Shown: in pieces, positions 1 to 9,189 of the stretch | How the letters are laid out: each line of letters opens with the position of its first letter | Numbering within the stretch: position 1 is the stretch's first letter | NCBI GenBank assembly: GCA_947630765.1 | Contig: CANRIX010000006.1 | Location: 38,959-102,958, forward strand | DNA length: 64,000 nt | Source: an uncultured Clostridia bacterium | GTDB taxonomy: Bacteria > Bacillota > Clostridia > Oscillospirales > CAG-382 | Direction: 5' to 3' | Position numbers and translations under genes: made by a program | The notes under the pieces: generated by a model | Told to the model about the DNA's origin: nothing | Seen by the model: only the letters and a program-made list of their open reading frames with translations | Databases searched by the model: none

Positions 1-20
1 CCGAAAGGAACCGTAAACCC

Positions 21-3000
21 ATGACAAAACGCCAACCGAGTCTCAGCCGTCGGCTGCTTTTCCGCACCTTCACGTTCGCGCTCTCCGCGGCGCTCCTGCT
101 CCCGCTGCTCGCGTCCTGCGGCAAAGAGGAGGAGGGGCCTGACCCCGTCCCGCTCGACGGGACCTTCCGCGTGCAGATCGGGGAACGGACGGTGGACGTC
201 GCCCTGCGGGACGGGCCTGTCCCGTCGGACGGGAGCGCCGTCGTGTACACCCGTGCGTATGAAAAGGACGGCAGCCCCGTGCTGACCGTCGAACCGGCGG
301 AAGGGCGGGCGATCCTCTGCGTGAACGGCGAACAGCAGGACGGCGGGATCGCCTATTCCGTGCTCGGCGTATCGGACGGGAGCGACGGGGAAGCCCTGCC
401 GATCCCGTACAACGGCTTTGTGCTGTCCGTCCCGGCGGACGCGTTTGAAAACCCGCACGTCGGGCTGGAGGTCACGGTCACGGGCGCGGAGCTGCTCGGC
501 GAACCCGAACGGCAGGACGTCGGGACGGTGTCCCCGCAGGTGGGGAGCTACCGTGCGGCGAAGAAGCGCCGGATCCTCTACCGCGACCCGGTCGACGGGC
601 TGCAGGGGGAGGGCGTGTACCTGTTTACCGCCGATTATGCGTCCGACGCGTCGGAATTCCCGGCGGAATGTGCGGTCGCGGTGCTGGACGAGCTGGGGAA
701 GCGGTGCAAGGTGGAATCCCTGAGCGATCGGACCTCCCCCGAACCGGGGAAGGATCAGCTGGTCTTTTTCGGTGCGCTCGCCCGCGCCTACGCGGAAGCG
801 TTCCTGCCTGCCGAGACGGTGCTTTCCCTGTCCGACGCGGACAAACCGTCGTCCTACAGCGATACGGAAGCCCTGCTCGTCGGCGACACGGTCTACCGCG
901 TCCCGGCGGAAGCGCAGGACTGTGAAAGCATCGACGGGGACGGGGTCTACCTGACCCATTCCTACGGCGACGCGCTCGGCACGCCCCCCGCGACGGTGGA
1001 CCGGGTGGACGTGGTCGTGCTGAACGACACGGTCGCCTTCGTCGGCGAGCGGAACGCGAGAAGTATGCTCCCGAACGCGGGCGGCGCCGCCTTCACGTTC
1101 GCCGGGTCCTACGCGGACGCGGCGGAGGAGCTGGAGGTCGGGCAGCCGGTCGAAACCGTGTTCCTGGATACGCAGGCCCTGTCCGGTCCGTTCGTCCGCA
1201 TCGGCGGGAGGTTCTTCCCGTTCGACAAGACGGACGCGGTGCGTTCCCCCGAGGGGGTCACGGTGCTGTACACCCCCGCCTTCGGCGCGTCGACCGGCGC
1301 GAACCAGTACGGCATCGAGATCGCCATTTCCGCCGACGGCGTCGTCACCGAAGTCAAGCGTGCGGCGGGCGACATGGCGATCCCGGAAAACGGGTACGTC
1401 TTAAGCATCCACAACGACAGCGAGAACTTTGCCGCCGCAACCGGGGTCAAGACCGGCGAAAAGGCGGTGGTTTCGCTCGGGCGCGGCAACTACGCCGTGT
1501 CCGCGCTGGACGTATCCGGCGTCAACCAGGTGCGCGGGGAGAACCTGCTGATCGTCTACCGCGGGCAGGCGACGACCGGCACGAACGCGTACGGGTACGA
1601 GATCCTCGTCGACAGCGAGGGCAAGATGGTCGGTGAAAGCTACCAGGGCGATTCGGCGATCCCGGACGGCGGGTACGTCCTTTCCGGGCACGGCACGTCC
1701 AGCACCGCTCTGCAGGGCTGCTACCGCTACGGCGCGGAGGTGCGGTTCGACGAGGAGGACATGCGTGTCGCCCTGTTCGCCACGCCGGAAACCGTTTTCA
1801 ACGACCTCGCGTTCCGGCTCGAAGCCGCCGAGGAGACCCTGTCGACCGCCAAAACCAAGCTGCTCGACCTGGACTACGCGACCGTCGAAAAGACCCTGTC
1901 CGACCTGAACACGCTCGCCGACGAGTCCGTTTCCGCGCTCCGCGCGGGGGACTTCGAGCGTGCGCAGCAGGGCGCGGACGAGCTTGATGCGGCGATCCCC
2001 GACCTGCAGTACGCGCTGATCCCCACCCACGCGGTGGAGAACCGTGCGGTCTGGTACCGCGGGAACGAAAAGAGCGACGACGAGGTCCGCGCGACGATCG
2101 AGCGCATCGCGTCGCTCAACATCAACGCCGTCTACCTCGAAAGCTGGTACAACGGGCGGTTTACCGGCTTTTCGGAGAACCCGCTGATCCTCCACACGGT
2201 CGAAAGCGGGGACTACGACCTGCTCGACGGCTTCGTCCGCATCGGGCATGAGTACGGCATCGAGGTCCACGCGTGGGTGGAGAACTTCTTCATCGGCACG
2301 GTCGAAGCGCAGGAGCAGGCGAACATGGAGCTCGCCGAGCACTTCAAGGGGCGCTGGATGCTGGATCGGCAGGGGCGAGACACGTTCTTCTACACCGCGT
2401 CCTCGACCCATTTCATCTTCCTCAATCCGAACGACCCGGAGGTCCGCTCCTTCCTGCTGGAGTTCTACCGGGAGATCGTGAACAAGTACGACGTGGACGG
2501 CATCCACCTCGACTACATCCGCTTCTCCGACCTCAACTACGAGGAGGACGACTTCGGCTACAACCCGGACATCGTCTCCGCGTGGCAGGCGTCCGCCGGG
2601 ACGGACGTGGATCCCGCGACCCTGCCGGACGGCGAGCTGAAGAACAGCTGGGTCGCCTTCCGCCAGAACATCATCAGCTCCTTCGTCGGGGAGATCAGCG
2701 CCATGCTCCGCAAGGAAGCGCCGTCCGTCTCCCTCTCCGCTGCGGTCTATCCGCGGCTGGACGTCGACAGCGTCCGCGTCCTGCAGGACTGCCGCAACTG
2801 GGTCGAAAACGGCTACCTCGACGATATGTACTCCATGTCCTACGGCGAGGACAACCGCTACGTGTCCGGCAACGCCGCCCAGTTCGCCGCCATCGCGGGG
2901 GACGCCTGCTTCTATTCGACCGGCATCTCCGGGTTCGGGCAGACGGTGCTGTCCAACTTCGCCTTGCAGATGGAGGAGGTCGTCGACGCGGGTGCGGACG

Positions 3001-3431
3001 GCGTCTCGATCTTCGCGCTCCCGAACGTGTTCCAGACCTACCTGAAGGCCGTCGAGCGCGGTGCGTTCCGCGTGCCGTCCGTCCAAACGACCAAATTGAG
3101 CGAAACGGTTTCCGCCCAGCTCGCTTCCGTGATCCGACGCGCCGACAGCGTCTACAAGCCCTACGCCGGGCTGACCGACGAACAGTGCGACGAGATCCGC
3201 TCCACGCTCCAGCCGATCCTCGACGCCGCCGAGGCGTTTGACCTCGCGTCCGCCACGCTCGCCGAGAAACGCGCCTACTGCGCCGAGACCATTTCGGCCG
3301 TGCGCGACGCCGAGAACGCACTCGCGCCGTTCTTTACCGACGTCACCCAGCGCCTCGCCTTCCGCGACGAGCTTTCGCAGCTCGTGCATTGGCTCACCGT
3401 CAGCGACAACCGCTTGGCGGCGCGGCAGTAA
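21..3431 (+). CDS. Large lipoprotein with GHL10 (DUF187/YngK-type) glycoside-hydrolase-like domain
   Basis: This is a complete 1136-residue secreted lipoprotein. It has a basic N-terminus, a hydrophobic stretch and a lipobox ending LLASC near residue 33. Two beta-rich repeats lie around residues 390-480 and 497-585; both carry a VLYT/IVYR strand, a YGxEI segment and an IPxxGYVLS segment. A helical, probably coiled-coil stretch spans about 600-665. From about 675 (AVWYRG, then LNINAVYLESW and GIEVHAWVENFF) to about 1015 it reads as a GHL10-type TIM barrel, a family that acts on cell-surface glycans. A helical tail ends the protein. Start: ATG 21 with GAAAGGA at 3-9. The exact substrate is not predictable. 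Confidence 0.85.
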   Translation: MTKRQPSLSRRLLFRTFTFALSAALLLPLLASCGKEEEGPDPVPLDGTFRVQIGERTVDVALRDGPVPSDGSAVVYTRAYEKDGSPVLTVEPAEGRAILCVNGEQQDGGIAYSVLGVSDGSDGEALPIPYNGFVLSVPADAFENPHVGLEVTVTGAELLGEPERQDVGTVSPQVGSYRAAKKRRILYRDPVDGLQGEGVYLFTADYASDASEFPAECAVAVLDELGKRCKVESLSDRTSPEPGKDQLVFFGALARAYAEAFLPAETVLSLSDADKPSSYSDTEALLVGDTVYRVPAEAQDCESIDGDGVYLTHSYGDALGTPPATVDRVDVVVLNDTVAFVGERNARSMLPNAGGAAFTFAGSYADAAEELEVGQPVETVFLDTQALSGPFVRIGGRFFPFDKTDAVRSPEGVTVLYTPAFGASTGANQYGIEIAISADGVVTEVKRAAGDMAIPENGYVLSIHNDSENFAAATGVKTGEKAVVSLGRGNYAVSALDVSGVNQVRGENLLIVYRGQATTGTNAYGYEILVDSEGKMVGESYQGDSAIPDGGYVLSGHGTSSTALQGCYRYGAEVRFDEEDMRVALFATPETVFNDLAFRLEAAEETLSTAKTKLLDLDYATVEKTLSDLNTLADESVSALRAGDFERAQQGADELDAAIPDLQYALIPTHAVENRAVWYRGNEKSDDEVRATIERIASLNINAVYLESWYNGRFTGFSENPLILHTVESGDYDLLDGFVRIGHEYGIEVHAWVENFFIGTVEAQEQANMELAEHFKGRWMLDRQGRDTFFYTASSTHFIFLNPNDPEVRSFLLEFYREIVNKYDVDGIHLDYIRFSDLNYEEDDFGYNPDIVSAWQASAGTDVDPATLPDGELKNSWVAFRQNIISSFVGEISAMLRKEAPSVSLSAAVYPRLDVDSVRVLQDCRNWVENGYLDDMYSMSYGEDNRYVSGNAAQFAAIAGDACFYSTGISGFGQTVLSNFALQMEEVVDAGADGVSIFALPNVFQTYLKAVERGAFRVPSVQTTKLSETVSAQLASVIRRADSVYKPYAGLTDEQCDEIRSTLQPILDAAEAFDLASATLAEKRAYCAETISAVRDAENALAPFFTDVTQRLAFRDELSQLVHWLTVSDNRLAARQ

Positions 3432-3445
3432 AAATAAGGAGTACG

Positions 3446-3508
3446 GTGGGGGACGTCGCGTCCCCCACGCCCCCCGTAGTGCGAAGTCAACTCCGTTGAC
3501 TTCGGGGG
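3446..3508 (+). repeat. 3'-end two-stem module, copy A
   Basis: The module begins 14 nt after the lipoprotein stop codon. Stem 1 is GTGGGGGACG-tcg-CGTCCCCCAC (3446-3468). Then come C6, the bulge GTAGTGC (3476-3482), stem 2 GAAGTCAA-ctccg-TTGACTTC (3483-3503), and G5 (3504-3508), which can pair back to the C run. Two further copies with changed but still paired stems lie at 3773-3831 and 12766-12828. No U-tract follows, so it is not a textbook terminator. The rest of 3432-3862 holds block X and copy B; no gene is visible in it. Confidence 0.7.
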
Positions 3509-3661
3509 TGGATTTTGAAACGCGTCAGCTGGGACTTGCACCTTCCTGCAAAAGCTGTCACCCCCAAATTCGCGAGATTGCTCTCGCAATCAGCGCCCCC
3601 AAATTTTCGTCAAACAAAAACTTCCGGCGAACAGCAGTCCGCCGGAAGAATTTTTTCGTTG

Positions 3662-3727
3662 TTTGGGTGCGTGCGAGCGCTCCGCGGGAGCTGGTGAATA
3701 CCGGGTCGCAAACGTAAAAACCGAGAG
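3662..3727. repeat. Dispersed intergenic repeat block X, copy 1
   Basis: About 65 nt that match 12648-12713 with scattered differences. The shared core has a GCGAGCGCTCCGCGGGAGC hairpin and a GGGTCGCAAA segment. Both copies lie in convergent intergenic regions, and each is followed some 45-55 nt later by a two-stem module on the minus strand. Confidence 0.7.
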
Positions 3728-3772
3728 AGAACCGAACGCGAATCCCAAGGCAAGGAGGTGTTTTTTCTATTT

Positions 3773-3831
3773 CCCCCGAAATCGACAGGGTCGATTTCGC
3801 ATTAGGGGGGCTTGGGGGTGCTGGCACCCCC
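3773..3831 (-). repeat. 3'-end two-stem module, copy B
   Basis: Read on the minus strand, it starts 31 nt after the stop of the gene ending at 3863. The order is GGGGGTG-ccag-CACCCCC, AAG, C6, TAATGC, GAAATCGAC-cct-GTCGATTTC, G5. This is the architecture of copy A with different stem sequences that still pair, which points to selection on RNA structure. Confidence 0.7.
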
Positions 3832-3862
3832 AAACGTTCCCTTCGTACTCCTTCGTTCTCCC

Positions 3863-4699
3863 TCACACGACCCTCGGGATCGGCAGCTTGTTGACGACGG
3901 CGGTGTAGTTCCGGCGGTAGTCGTCGTAGCGGAGTGCGCGGCGACCGGCCTGCGGCATGCGGCGCACCTCGTACAGGAACGGCCCGCCGTACCCGGCGTC
4001 CTCGAGCAGGGAGACGAGCGTGGGCCAGTCATTCAGCCCCTCGCCGGGCAAAAGGTGCCGCTCGTCGACGAAATCGTAATCCGAGACGTGCAGCGTGACG
4101 AACCTGCGCCCGAGCGCACGGATGTACGCCGGGTTGCGGTCCGGCCCGCCGAGCAGGTGGTTCGTGTCGAAGCAGAGCCGGAGCCGCTCGTCGGCTTCCA
4201 GCAGGAACGACATCTCCTCGAGCGTCGACCCGATGCAGGTCCGCGGCAGGTCCTCGACGGCGACGACCACGCCGCAGGCGGCGGCAAATTCCGCGAGCAG
4301 GGCGAGGCTTTCCTGCACGCACTTCAGCCGTTCCGCACGCTCGGACGCGGGGATCGGCTCGGCGCTCGGATGCACCACGGCGACGCGGGTTCCCGCGTCG
4401 GACGCGCGGGCGAGCAGCTCCGCGTGTGCGGAAACCGTGTTCGCGCGGACGGACGCGTCGAGCGACGACAGGTCGTTTACCTCAAACGGCAGGAACGGCA
4501 GGTGCACCGACCGCACCTCGACCCCGTACCGTTCGGAGAGCGCCTGTAATTCCTTCCACCGAATGGACGGGTAGACCTCCCACGGCAGGGACACCTCCAT
4601 GACGGCAATGCCCGCGTCGGCATAGGCGGCGAACACCTCCTCGGCGACCGAGTCGGACGCGCAGGTGGAAAGCCCTAACTTCCAGTCGGACGCACGCAT
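3863..4699 (-). CDS. Sugar phosphate isomerase/epimerase-like TIM-barrel protein
   Basis: A 278-residue protein of the xylose isomerase-like / AP-endonuclease-2 superfamily. Family-like segments are GLSTCASD at the N-terminus, VRSVHLPF, VAVVHPSAEP, VVAVEDLP, LRLCFDTNHLLG and FVTLHVSDYDFVDERHLLPGEG. The conserved His, Glu and Asp residues at strand ends would bind the metal. Such enzymes interconvert sugars or sugar phosphates in the cytoplasm, but the family is broad and the substrate cannot be assigned. It starts 6 nt after the prs stop with no strong ribosome-binding site, so it is probably translated as the second gene of a prs operon. Confidence 0.75.
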   Translation of the reverse strand: MRASDWKLGLSTCASDSVAEEVFAAYADAGIAVMEVSLPWEVYPSIRWKELQALSERYGVEVRSVHLPFLPFEVNDLSSLDASVRANTVSAHAELLARASDAGTRVAVVHPSAEPIPASERAERLKCVQESLALLAEFAAACGVVVAVEDLPRTCIGSTLEEMSFLLEADERLRLCFDTNHLLGGPDRNPAYIRALGRRFVTLHVSDYDFVDERHLLPGEGLNDWPTLVSLLEDAGYGGPFLYEVRRMPQAGRRALRYDDYRRNYTAVVNKLPIPRVV

Positions 4700-4705
4700 G
4701 GCGGT

Positions 4706-5818
4706 TCAGACGGTCTGCCGGTGCTTGAGCAGGCGGCGAATCCGCCCGGTGCAGTCCAGCAGGGGGGAGAGGGACTCGTCGTTGTTGAGCGTGTGGGCGA
4801 TCTTCGCGATGAACTTCGACAGGTCCACCCGCACCAGCCACGGACGGTCGAGATAGGTCTCGGGAATGTAGGAGAGGTTGGTCGTGTAGAACCGGGCGAG
4901 CTTGCCCTCCTCGTAGAGCTTGTCGAACGCCTCGACCCCTTCGGTGAAGAAGGCGAAGGTCGTGACGGCATAGATCTCCTTGGCGTTGCGCTTGACCGCC
5001 TCGTTGACCACCTCGACGATGGACTGCCCGGAGGCGAGCATATCGTCGATGATCATGACCCGCTTGCCGTCGAGCGGACCGCCGATGTACTCGTGCTGCA
5101 CGATCGGGTTTTTGCCGTTGACGATGCGGGTGCGGTCGCGCCGCTTGTAGAACATGCCGACGTCCAGCCCGAGGACGCTCGCGTAGTAGACGGCGCGGTC
5201 CATGGCGCCCGTGTCCGGGCTGATGATGGTCATGTTGTCCTTGAAGATGTCGTCGCCCTCCTTGGAGATGAAGGTCTTGAGGATGGAATAGGTCGGGAAG
5301 ACGTTCTCGAACGACGTGCCGGGAATGGCGTTGCAGATGTTCGGGTCGTGCGCGTCGAAGGTCAGGATCGCTTCCACGCCGATGTTCTGCAGCTCCTCGA
5401 GCGCGACGGCGCAGTCCAGCGACTCGCGCCCCTTGCGGCGGTGCTGCCGGGACGCGTAGAGCAGGGGCATGATGACCGTGATGCGGCTCGCCTTGCCCCC
5501 GATGGCGGAAACCACCCGCTTGATGTCCTGAAAATGCTCGTCCGGCCCCATGCGGTTCTCATACCCGAACATCGTGTAGGTGCAATGGTAATTCCCGACG
5601 TCGGTGAGGATGTAGAGGTCCTTCCCGCGCACCGAATCGAGGATGCGCACCTTGCCCTCCCCGTTGTTGAAGCGGACCTCCTCCGTCGGGATGATGTAGC
5701 TGAGATCCTTGTCCTTCTCCCCGCGAAGCTCCTTGAGCCAATTGTCCACCTTTTGACCGAGCTCCTTACAGTTGTCCATGACGATCAGCCCAAGCCCGCC
5801 GTTGCTTCCGTTTGCCAT
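4706..5818 (-). CDS. prs: Ribose-phosphate pyrophosphokinase (PRPP synthetase)
   Basis: A 370-residue protein that makes PRPP from ribose 5-phosphate and ATP for purine, pyrimidine, His, Trp and NAD synthesis. It has YASRQHRRKGRES (121-133) and DAHDP (155-159), matching the ATP/metal-binding region of the family. The PRPP loop is at VMIIDDMLASGQS (254-266). That loop departs from the usual DDxxDTGGT form and the protein is longer than the common 315 residues, so this is a divergent class. AAAGGAG sits about 8 nt before the ATG, and a TGGACA-17-TATAAT promoter lies just upstream. Confidence 0.85.
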   Translation of the reverse strand: MANGSNGGLGLIVMDNCKELGQKVDNWLKELRGEKDKDLSYIIPTEEVRFNNGEGKVRILDSVRGKDLYILTDVGNYHCTYTMFGYENRMGPDEHFQDIKRVVSAIGGKASRITVIMPLLYASRQHRRKGRESLDCAVALEELQNIGVEAILTFDAHDPNICNAIPGTSFENVFPTYSILKTFISKEGDDIFKDNMTIISPDTGAMDRAVYYASVLGLDVGMFYKRRDRTRIVNGKNPIVQHEYIGGPLDGKRVMIIDDMLASGQSIVEVVNEAVKRNAKEIYAVTTFAFFTEGVEAFDKLYEEGKLARFYTTNLSYIPETYLDRPWLVRVDLSKFIAKIAHTLNNDESLSPLLDCTGRIRRLLKHRQTV

Positions 5819-5861
5819 CTTCCTGCTCCTTTGATTCGATTGAAACCGTTTGTCTACCTAC

Positions 5862-5890
5862 ATTATAAAATACCCGCTCGGTTTTGTCCA
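5862..5890 (-). promoter_or_regulatory. SigA-type promoter of prs
   Basis: Minus strand: TGGACA (5890-5885), a 17-bp spacer, then TATAAT (5867-5862). It sits about 45 nt upstream of the prs start. Confidence 0.8.
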
Positions 5891-6018
5891 TAGCCGTATT
5901 CCACAAATCCGTCCCTTTTTTTCGGGGATTTTACCAAAAAATCGCCGATACCCCGCAAACCGGCGAAAAACCGCCCGCAAAATGGACGAAAAAACTCCGT
6001 TCGTTCACAAAAAAGCAA

Positions 6019-6047
6019 TTGACAAACCCCGAAAACTGTGTTATACT
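6019..6047 (+). promoter_or_regulatory. SigA-type promoter of recA
   Basis: TTGACA (6019-6024), a 17-bp spacer and TATACT (6042-6047). It lies 47 bp before the recA ATG and overlaps no other gene. Confidence 0.9.
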
Positions 6048-6057
6048 GGAAAAAAAG

Positions 6058-6071
6058 AGAACAAAAGTTCT
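6058..6071. promoter_or_regulatory. Putative LexA (SOS) box of recA
   Basis: AGAACAAAAGTTCT is a perfect palindrome of the form GAAC-N4-GTTC, the core of the Gram-positive LexA/DinR box. It lies about 11 bp after the -10 element, where bound LexA would block RNA polymerase. lexA itself is at 11687-12295. Confidence 0.75.
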
Positions 6072-6094
6072 GTTTTCTCGGAAAGGATGCAGAA

Positions 6095-7171
6095 ATGGCG
6101 AAGGAAAAGGAAACCAAGGTGCCCAAAGAGGGGCAGGAAAATAGGAAAGCGGCGCTGGAGATGGCGATCGCGCAGATCGAAAAGCAAAACGGAAAAGGGT
6201 CGATCATGCGGCTGGGCGAGCGGATGGATATGGGGGTCACGGGCGTGCCGACCGGCTCGATCTCGCTGGACGTGGCGCTGGGCATCGGCGGCGTCCCGCG
6301 CGGGCGCATCGTCGAGATCTACGGCCCGGAGTCCTCGGGCAAAACCACCATCGCCCTGCACATCATCGCCGAAGTGCAGAAGCGGGGCGGGGAAGCGGCG
6401 TTCATCGACGCGGAGCACGCGCTCGACCCGGTCTACGCCAAGGCGCTCGGCGTGCAGCTGGACGACCTGCTGGTCTCCCAGCCGGACGACGGCGAGCAGG
6501 CGCTGGAGATCACGGAAGCGCTGATCCGTTCCGGCGCGATCGACGTGGTGGTCATCGACTCGGTCGCGGCGCTGGTGCCGCGCATGGAGCTGGAGGGCGA
6601 CATGGGCGCGTCCCACGTCGGTCTGCAGGCGCGTCTGATGTCGCAGGCGCTTCGTATGCTCAAAGGGCCGATCTCCAAGACCAACTGCATCCTCATCTTC
6701 ATCAACCAGCTTCGGCAGAAGGTCGGCGTGGTCTACGGCAACCCGGAGGTCACGACCGGCGGGCAGGCGTTGAAGTACTACGCTTCGGTGCGCATCGACG
6801 TGCGCAAGGTCGCCCAGCTCGGCACGGGGGACGAGGTCTACGGCAACCACGTCCGCTGCAAGGTGGTCAAGAATAAGGTCGCCCCGCCGTTCCGCACCGC
6901 GGAATTCGACATCATCTACGGCAAGGGCATCTCCAAGGAGAGCGAGATCATCGAGCTCGGCGTCAAGTGCGGGATCCTCGAAAAGAGCGGCGGCTGGCTG
7001 TCCTACAACGGCGAAAAGCTCGGCAACGGCAAGGACAAGGTCAGGACCGTGCTGTGCGAGGATAAGCAGCTCGCCGAGGAGCTGGAAGAGAAGATCAAGG
7101 CGTACTACCGCGGCAACCCCGAGGAGATCGGCGGGCCGGACGCGCCCGAAGCCGATCCGGACGCCGAATAA
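6095..7171 (+). CDS. recA: Recombinase RecA
   Basis: A 358-residue protein of normal RecA length. It forms the ATP-dependent filament on single-stranded DNA for recombinational repair, and it stimulates LexA self-cleavage. The Walker A loop is GPESSGKT (77-84). [30 protein letters not shown] and the [10 protein letters not shown] / [17 protein letters not shown] segments are all canonical. I chose ATG 6095 over the upstream frame extension because GGAAAGGA precedes it at good spacing and the promoter and LexA box occupy the extension. It is followed 6 nt later by recX. Confidence 0.97.
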   Translation: MAKEKETKVPKEGQENRKAALEMAIAQIEKQNGKGSIMRLGERMDMGVTGVPTGSISLDVALGIGGVPRGRIVEIYGPESSGKTTIALHIIAEVQKRGGEAAFIDAEHALDPVYAKALGVQLDDLLVSQPDDGEQALEITEALIRSGAIDVVVIDSVAALVPRMELEGDMGASHVGLQARLMSQALRMLKGPISKTNCILIFINQLRQKVGVVYGNPEVTTGGQALKYYASVRIDVRKVAQLGTGDEVYGNHVRCKVVKNKVAPPFRTAEFDIIYGKGISKESEIIELGVKCGILEKSGGWLSYNGEKLGNGKDKVRTVLCEDKQLAEELEEKIKAYYRGNPEEIGGPDAPEADPDAE

Positions 7172-7177
7172 ACCGCC

Positions 7178-7804
7178 GTGTACATCGTTGAACGGCTGAA
7201 GGTCGTCGAGGAGCGGCACGAAGCCACGGTCGTCCTGCGCCCGGAGGGCGGGGGAACGGCGGAGACCGTCCGCCTGACCGTCCCGGACTGCGAAGCCTTG
7301 GGGCTTGCGGAGGGAGCGGTCCTTTCGGAGGAATCGCGGGACGCGGTCCTCGCGTCGGCGGAGAAGCTCGCCTGCGTGCAGAAGGCGCTTTCGCTTCTGT
7401 CCTACGGCGACTATTCCTCCCGCCGGCTGACGGAGAAGCTGCGTCGGCATTTCCCGCCGGAGGTCTGCGTGCGGACGGTCGAACTGCTGAAAGCGCGCGG
7501 CTACGTCGACGACGACCGCCTCGCGGCGCGGTACGCGCAGTCCTACGCGCGTATCCGCTGCTACGGGCCGATGCGCATCCGGCAGGAGCTGTTCGGCAAG
7601 GGCTTTTCCGCCGACGTGGTCGCCCGTGCGGTCGAACCCTACGCGGAGGAGGACCACGGCGAACGCATCGCGGAGCTGCTCGAACGGAAATTCCCGTCGG
7701 CGGACTTCTCCGACCCCGTCGTCCGCCGGAAAGCGTCGGAGTTCCTGCGCCGGAGCGGCTACGGCTGGGAGGAAATTTCCTCCTATTTTCGGGAAGCGTT
7801 CTGA
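7178..7804 (+). CDS. recX: Regulatory protein RecX
   Basis: A 208-residue three-helix-repeat protein that binds and limits RecA filaments. The family pattern is clear: ALSLLSYGDYSSRRLTEKL, then VELLKARGYVDDDRLAARYAQSY, YGPMRIRQELFGKGF, and a C-terminal FLRRSGYGWEEISSYFREAF. It uses a GTG start 6 nt after recA. Being cotranscribed from the SOS-type recA promoter makes a RecA-modulating role very likely. Confidence 0.92.
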   Translation: MYIVERLKVVEERHEATVVLRPEGGGTAETVRLTVPDCEALGLAEGAVLSEESRDAVLASAEKLACVQKALSLLSYGDYSSRRLTEKLRRHFPPEVCVRTVELLKARGYVDDDRLAARYAQSYARIRCYGPMRIRQELFGKGFSADVVARAVEPYAEEDHGERIAELLERKFPSADFSDPVVRRKASEFLRRSGYGWEEISSYFREAF

Positions 7805-7838
7805 CGCGTCCGGCATATACTGGTTTGGGAGAAAAACA

Positions 7839-9170
7839 ATGGAAGAGAAAATCAAGGTGGGGTTCGTGTCCCTCGGCTGCCCGAAGAATCTGCTGAATAC
7901 CGAGCGCATGCTTTCCCTGCTTGCAAACGACGGCTTCGAGCTGGTCGCGGAGGAAACCGAGGCGGACGTGGTGGTGATCAACACCTGCGCCTTCATCGAA
8001 AGCGCCAAGAAGGAGGCCATCGACAATATCCTCGACGTCGCCTGGCTCAAGGAGCACCACACCCTCAAGGGCATCGTCGTGACCGGCTGCCTGCCGCAGC
8101 GGTACGGCGAGGAGATCTTCAAGGAGCTTCCCGAGGTCAACTGCATCCTCGGGACCGGCTCGTTCGACCGCATCTGCGAAGCGGTCCGCGCCGCGTACGA
8201 GGGGCGGAGCTTCCGCGCCGTCGACCCGGTGGAGCGGTGCGCGCTCGGCGGGGAACGGGTCGTGACGACCCCCGCCCATTTCGCGTACCTGCAGATCGCC
8301 GAAGGGTGCGACAACTGCTGCACCTACTGCGTCATCCCGTCCCTGCGCGGGCGGTACCGCAGCCGCCCGATGGGCGAACTGCTCGAGGAAGCGAAGGAGC
8401 TCGCCTCCCTCGGCGTCCGGGAGCTCTGCCTCGTCGCGCAGGACACGACCCGCTACGGCGAGGACCTGTACGGGACGTACTGTCTCGACAGCCTGCTGAC
8501 CGCCCTGTCGGAGATCGACGGCATCGAATGGCTTCGGGTGCTCTACTGCTACCCCGACCGTATCACGGACGGACTGATCGACGTTTTCGCGAACAATCCG
8601 AAGGTCGTCAAGTACATCGACCTGCCGATCCAGCACATCGACGACGAGATCCTCCGCCGCATGAACCGCCGGGACACCCGTGCGGGCATCGAGGAGGTCG
8701 TCCGCAAGCTGCGCGAACGGGTGGACGGCATCATCCTGCGCACGACGGTCATCGTCGGCTTCCCGGGCGAAACGGAGAAGCAGTTTGGCGAGCTGCGGGA
8801 TTTCCTGAAGGAAACGCGGTTCGAGCGGCTCGGCGCGTTCGCCTATTCCCGCGAGGAGGGGACGCCGGCGTACGACCTGCCGGACCAGGTCCCGGAAAAG
8901 ACCAAGCAGAAGCGCCTGGATATCCTCATGGCGCAGCAGGAGCGCATTCACAACGAATGCAACGAACGCTTCCTCGGGCGGACGCTCAAGGTCCTCTGCG
9001 AGGGCTACGACCAGGTCGCCGAGCGGTTCTACGGGCGTTCCTATGCCGACGCCTACGACATCGACGGCAAAATCTACTTCTCGTCCCCCCGCATCGTCCG
9101 GGAAGGGGAGTTCGTGGACGTGACCGTCGGGGAGGTGCTGGATTACGACCTGCTCGGGCGGGCGAACTGA
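7839..9170 (+). CDS. rimO: Ribosomal protein S12 methylthiotransferase RimO
   Basis: A 443-residue radical-SAM enzyme that adds a methylthio group to an Asp of ribosomal protein S12. The order is an N-terminal UPF0004 domain with cluster cysteines (SLGCPKN, NTCAFIESAKKE, TGCLPQRY), the radical-SAM core with CDNCCTYC (CxxxCxxC), and a C-terminal TRAM domain. The SLGCPKN start and SLRGRYRSRP after the cluster favour RimO over MiaB. ATG 7839 gives the family N-terminus; the open frame extends upstream through recX only by chance. Confidence 0.93.
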   Translation: MEEKIKVGFVSLGCPKNLLNTERMLSLLANDGFELVAEETEADVVVINTCAFIESAKKEAIDNILDVAWLKEHHTLKGIVVTGCLPQRYGEEIFKELPEVNCILGTGSFDRICEAVRAAYEGRSFRAVDPVERCALGGERVVTTPAHFAYLQIAEGCDNCCTYCVIPSLRGRYRSRPMGELLEEAKELASLGVRELCLVAQDTTRYGEDLYGTYCLDSLLTALSEIDGIEWLRVLYCYPDRITDGLIDVFANNPKVVKYIDLPIQHIDDEILRRMNRRDTRAGIEEVVRKLRERVDGIILRTTVIVGFPGETEKQFGELRDFLKETRFERLGAFAYSREEGTPAYDLPDQVPEKTKQKRLDILMAQQERIHNECNERFLGRTLKVLCEGYDQVAERFYGRSYADAYDIDGKIYFSSPRIVREGEFVDVTVGEVLDYDLLGRAN

Positions 9171-9189
9171 ACAATAAGGAGGGGTGTCC

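Noticed and set aside
1401..3389. Long open frame of 662 codons antisense to the first lipoprotein gene
   Set aside because: Its translation is repetitive in Arg, Val, Gly and Glu as expected from the antisense of GC-rich coding DNA. It has no ribosome-binding site, and the sense gene has clear domains.
6041..8323. 760-codon frame antisense to recA, recX and rimO
   Set aside because: It covers three conserved genes on the other strand and has no recognisable motif.
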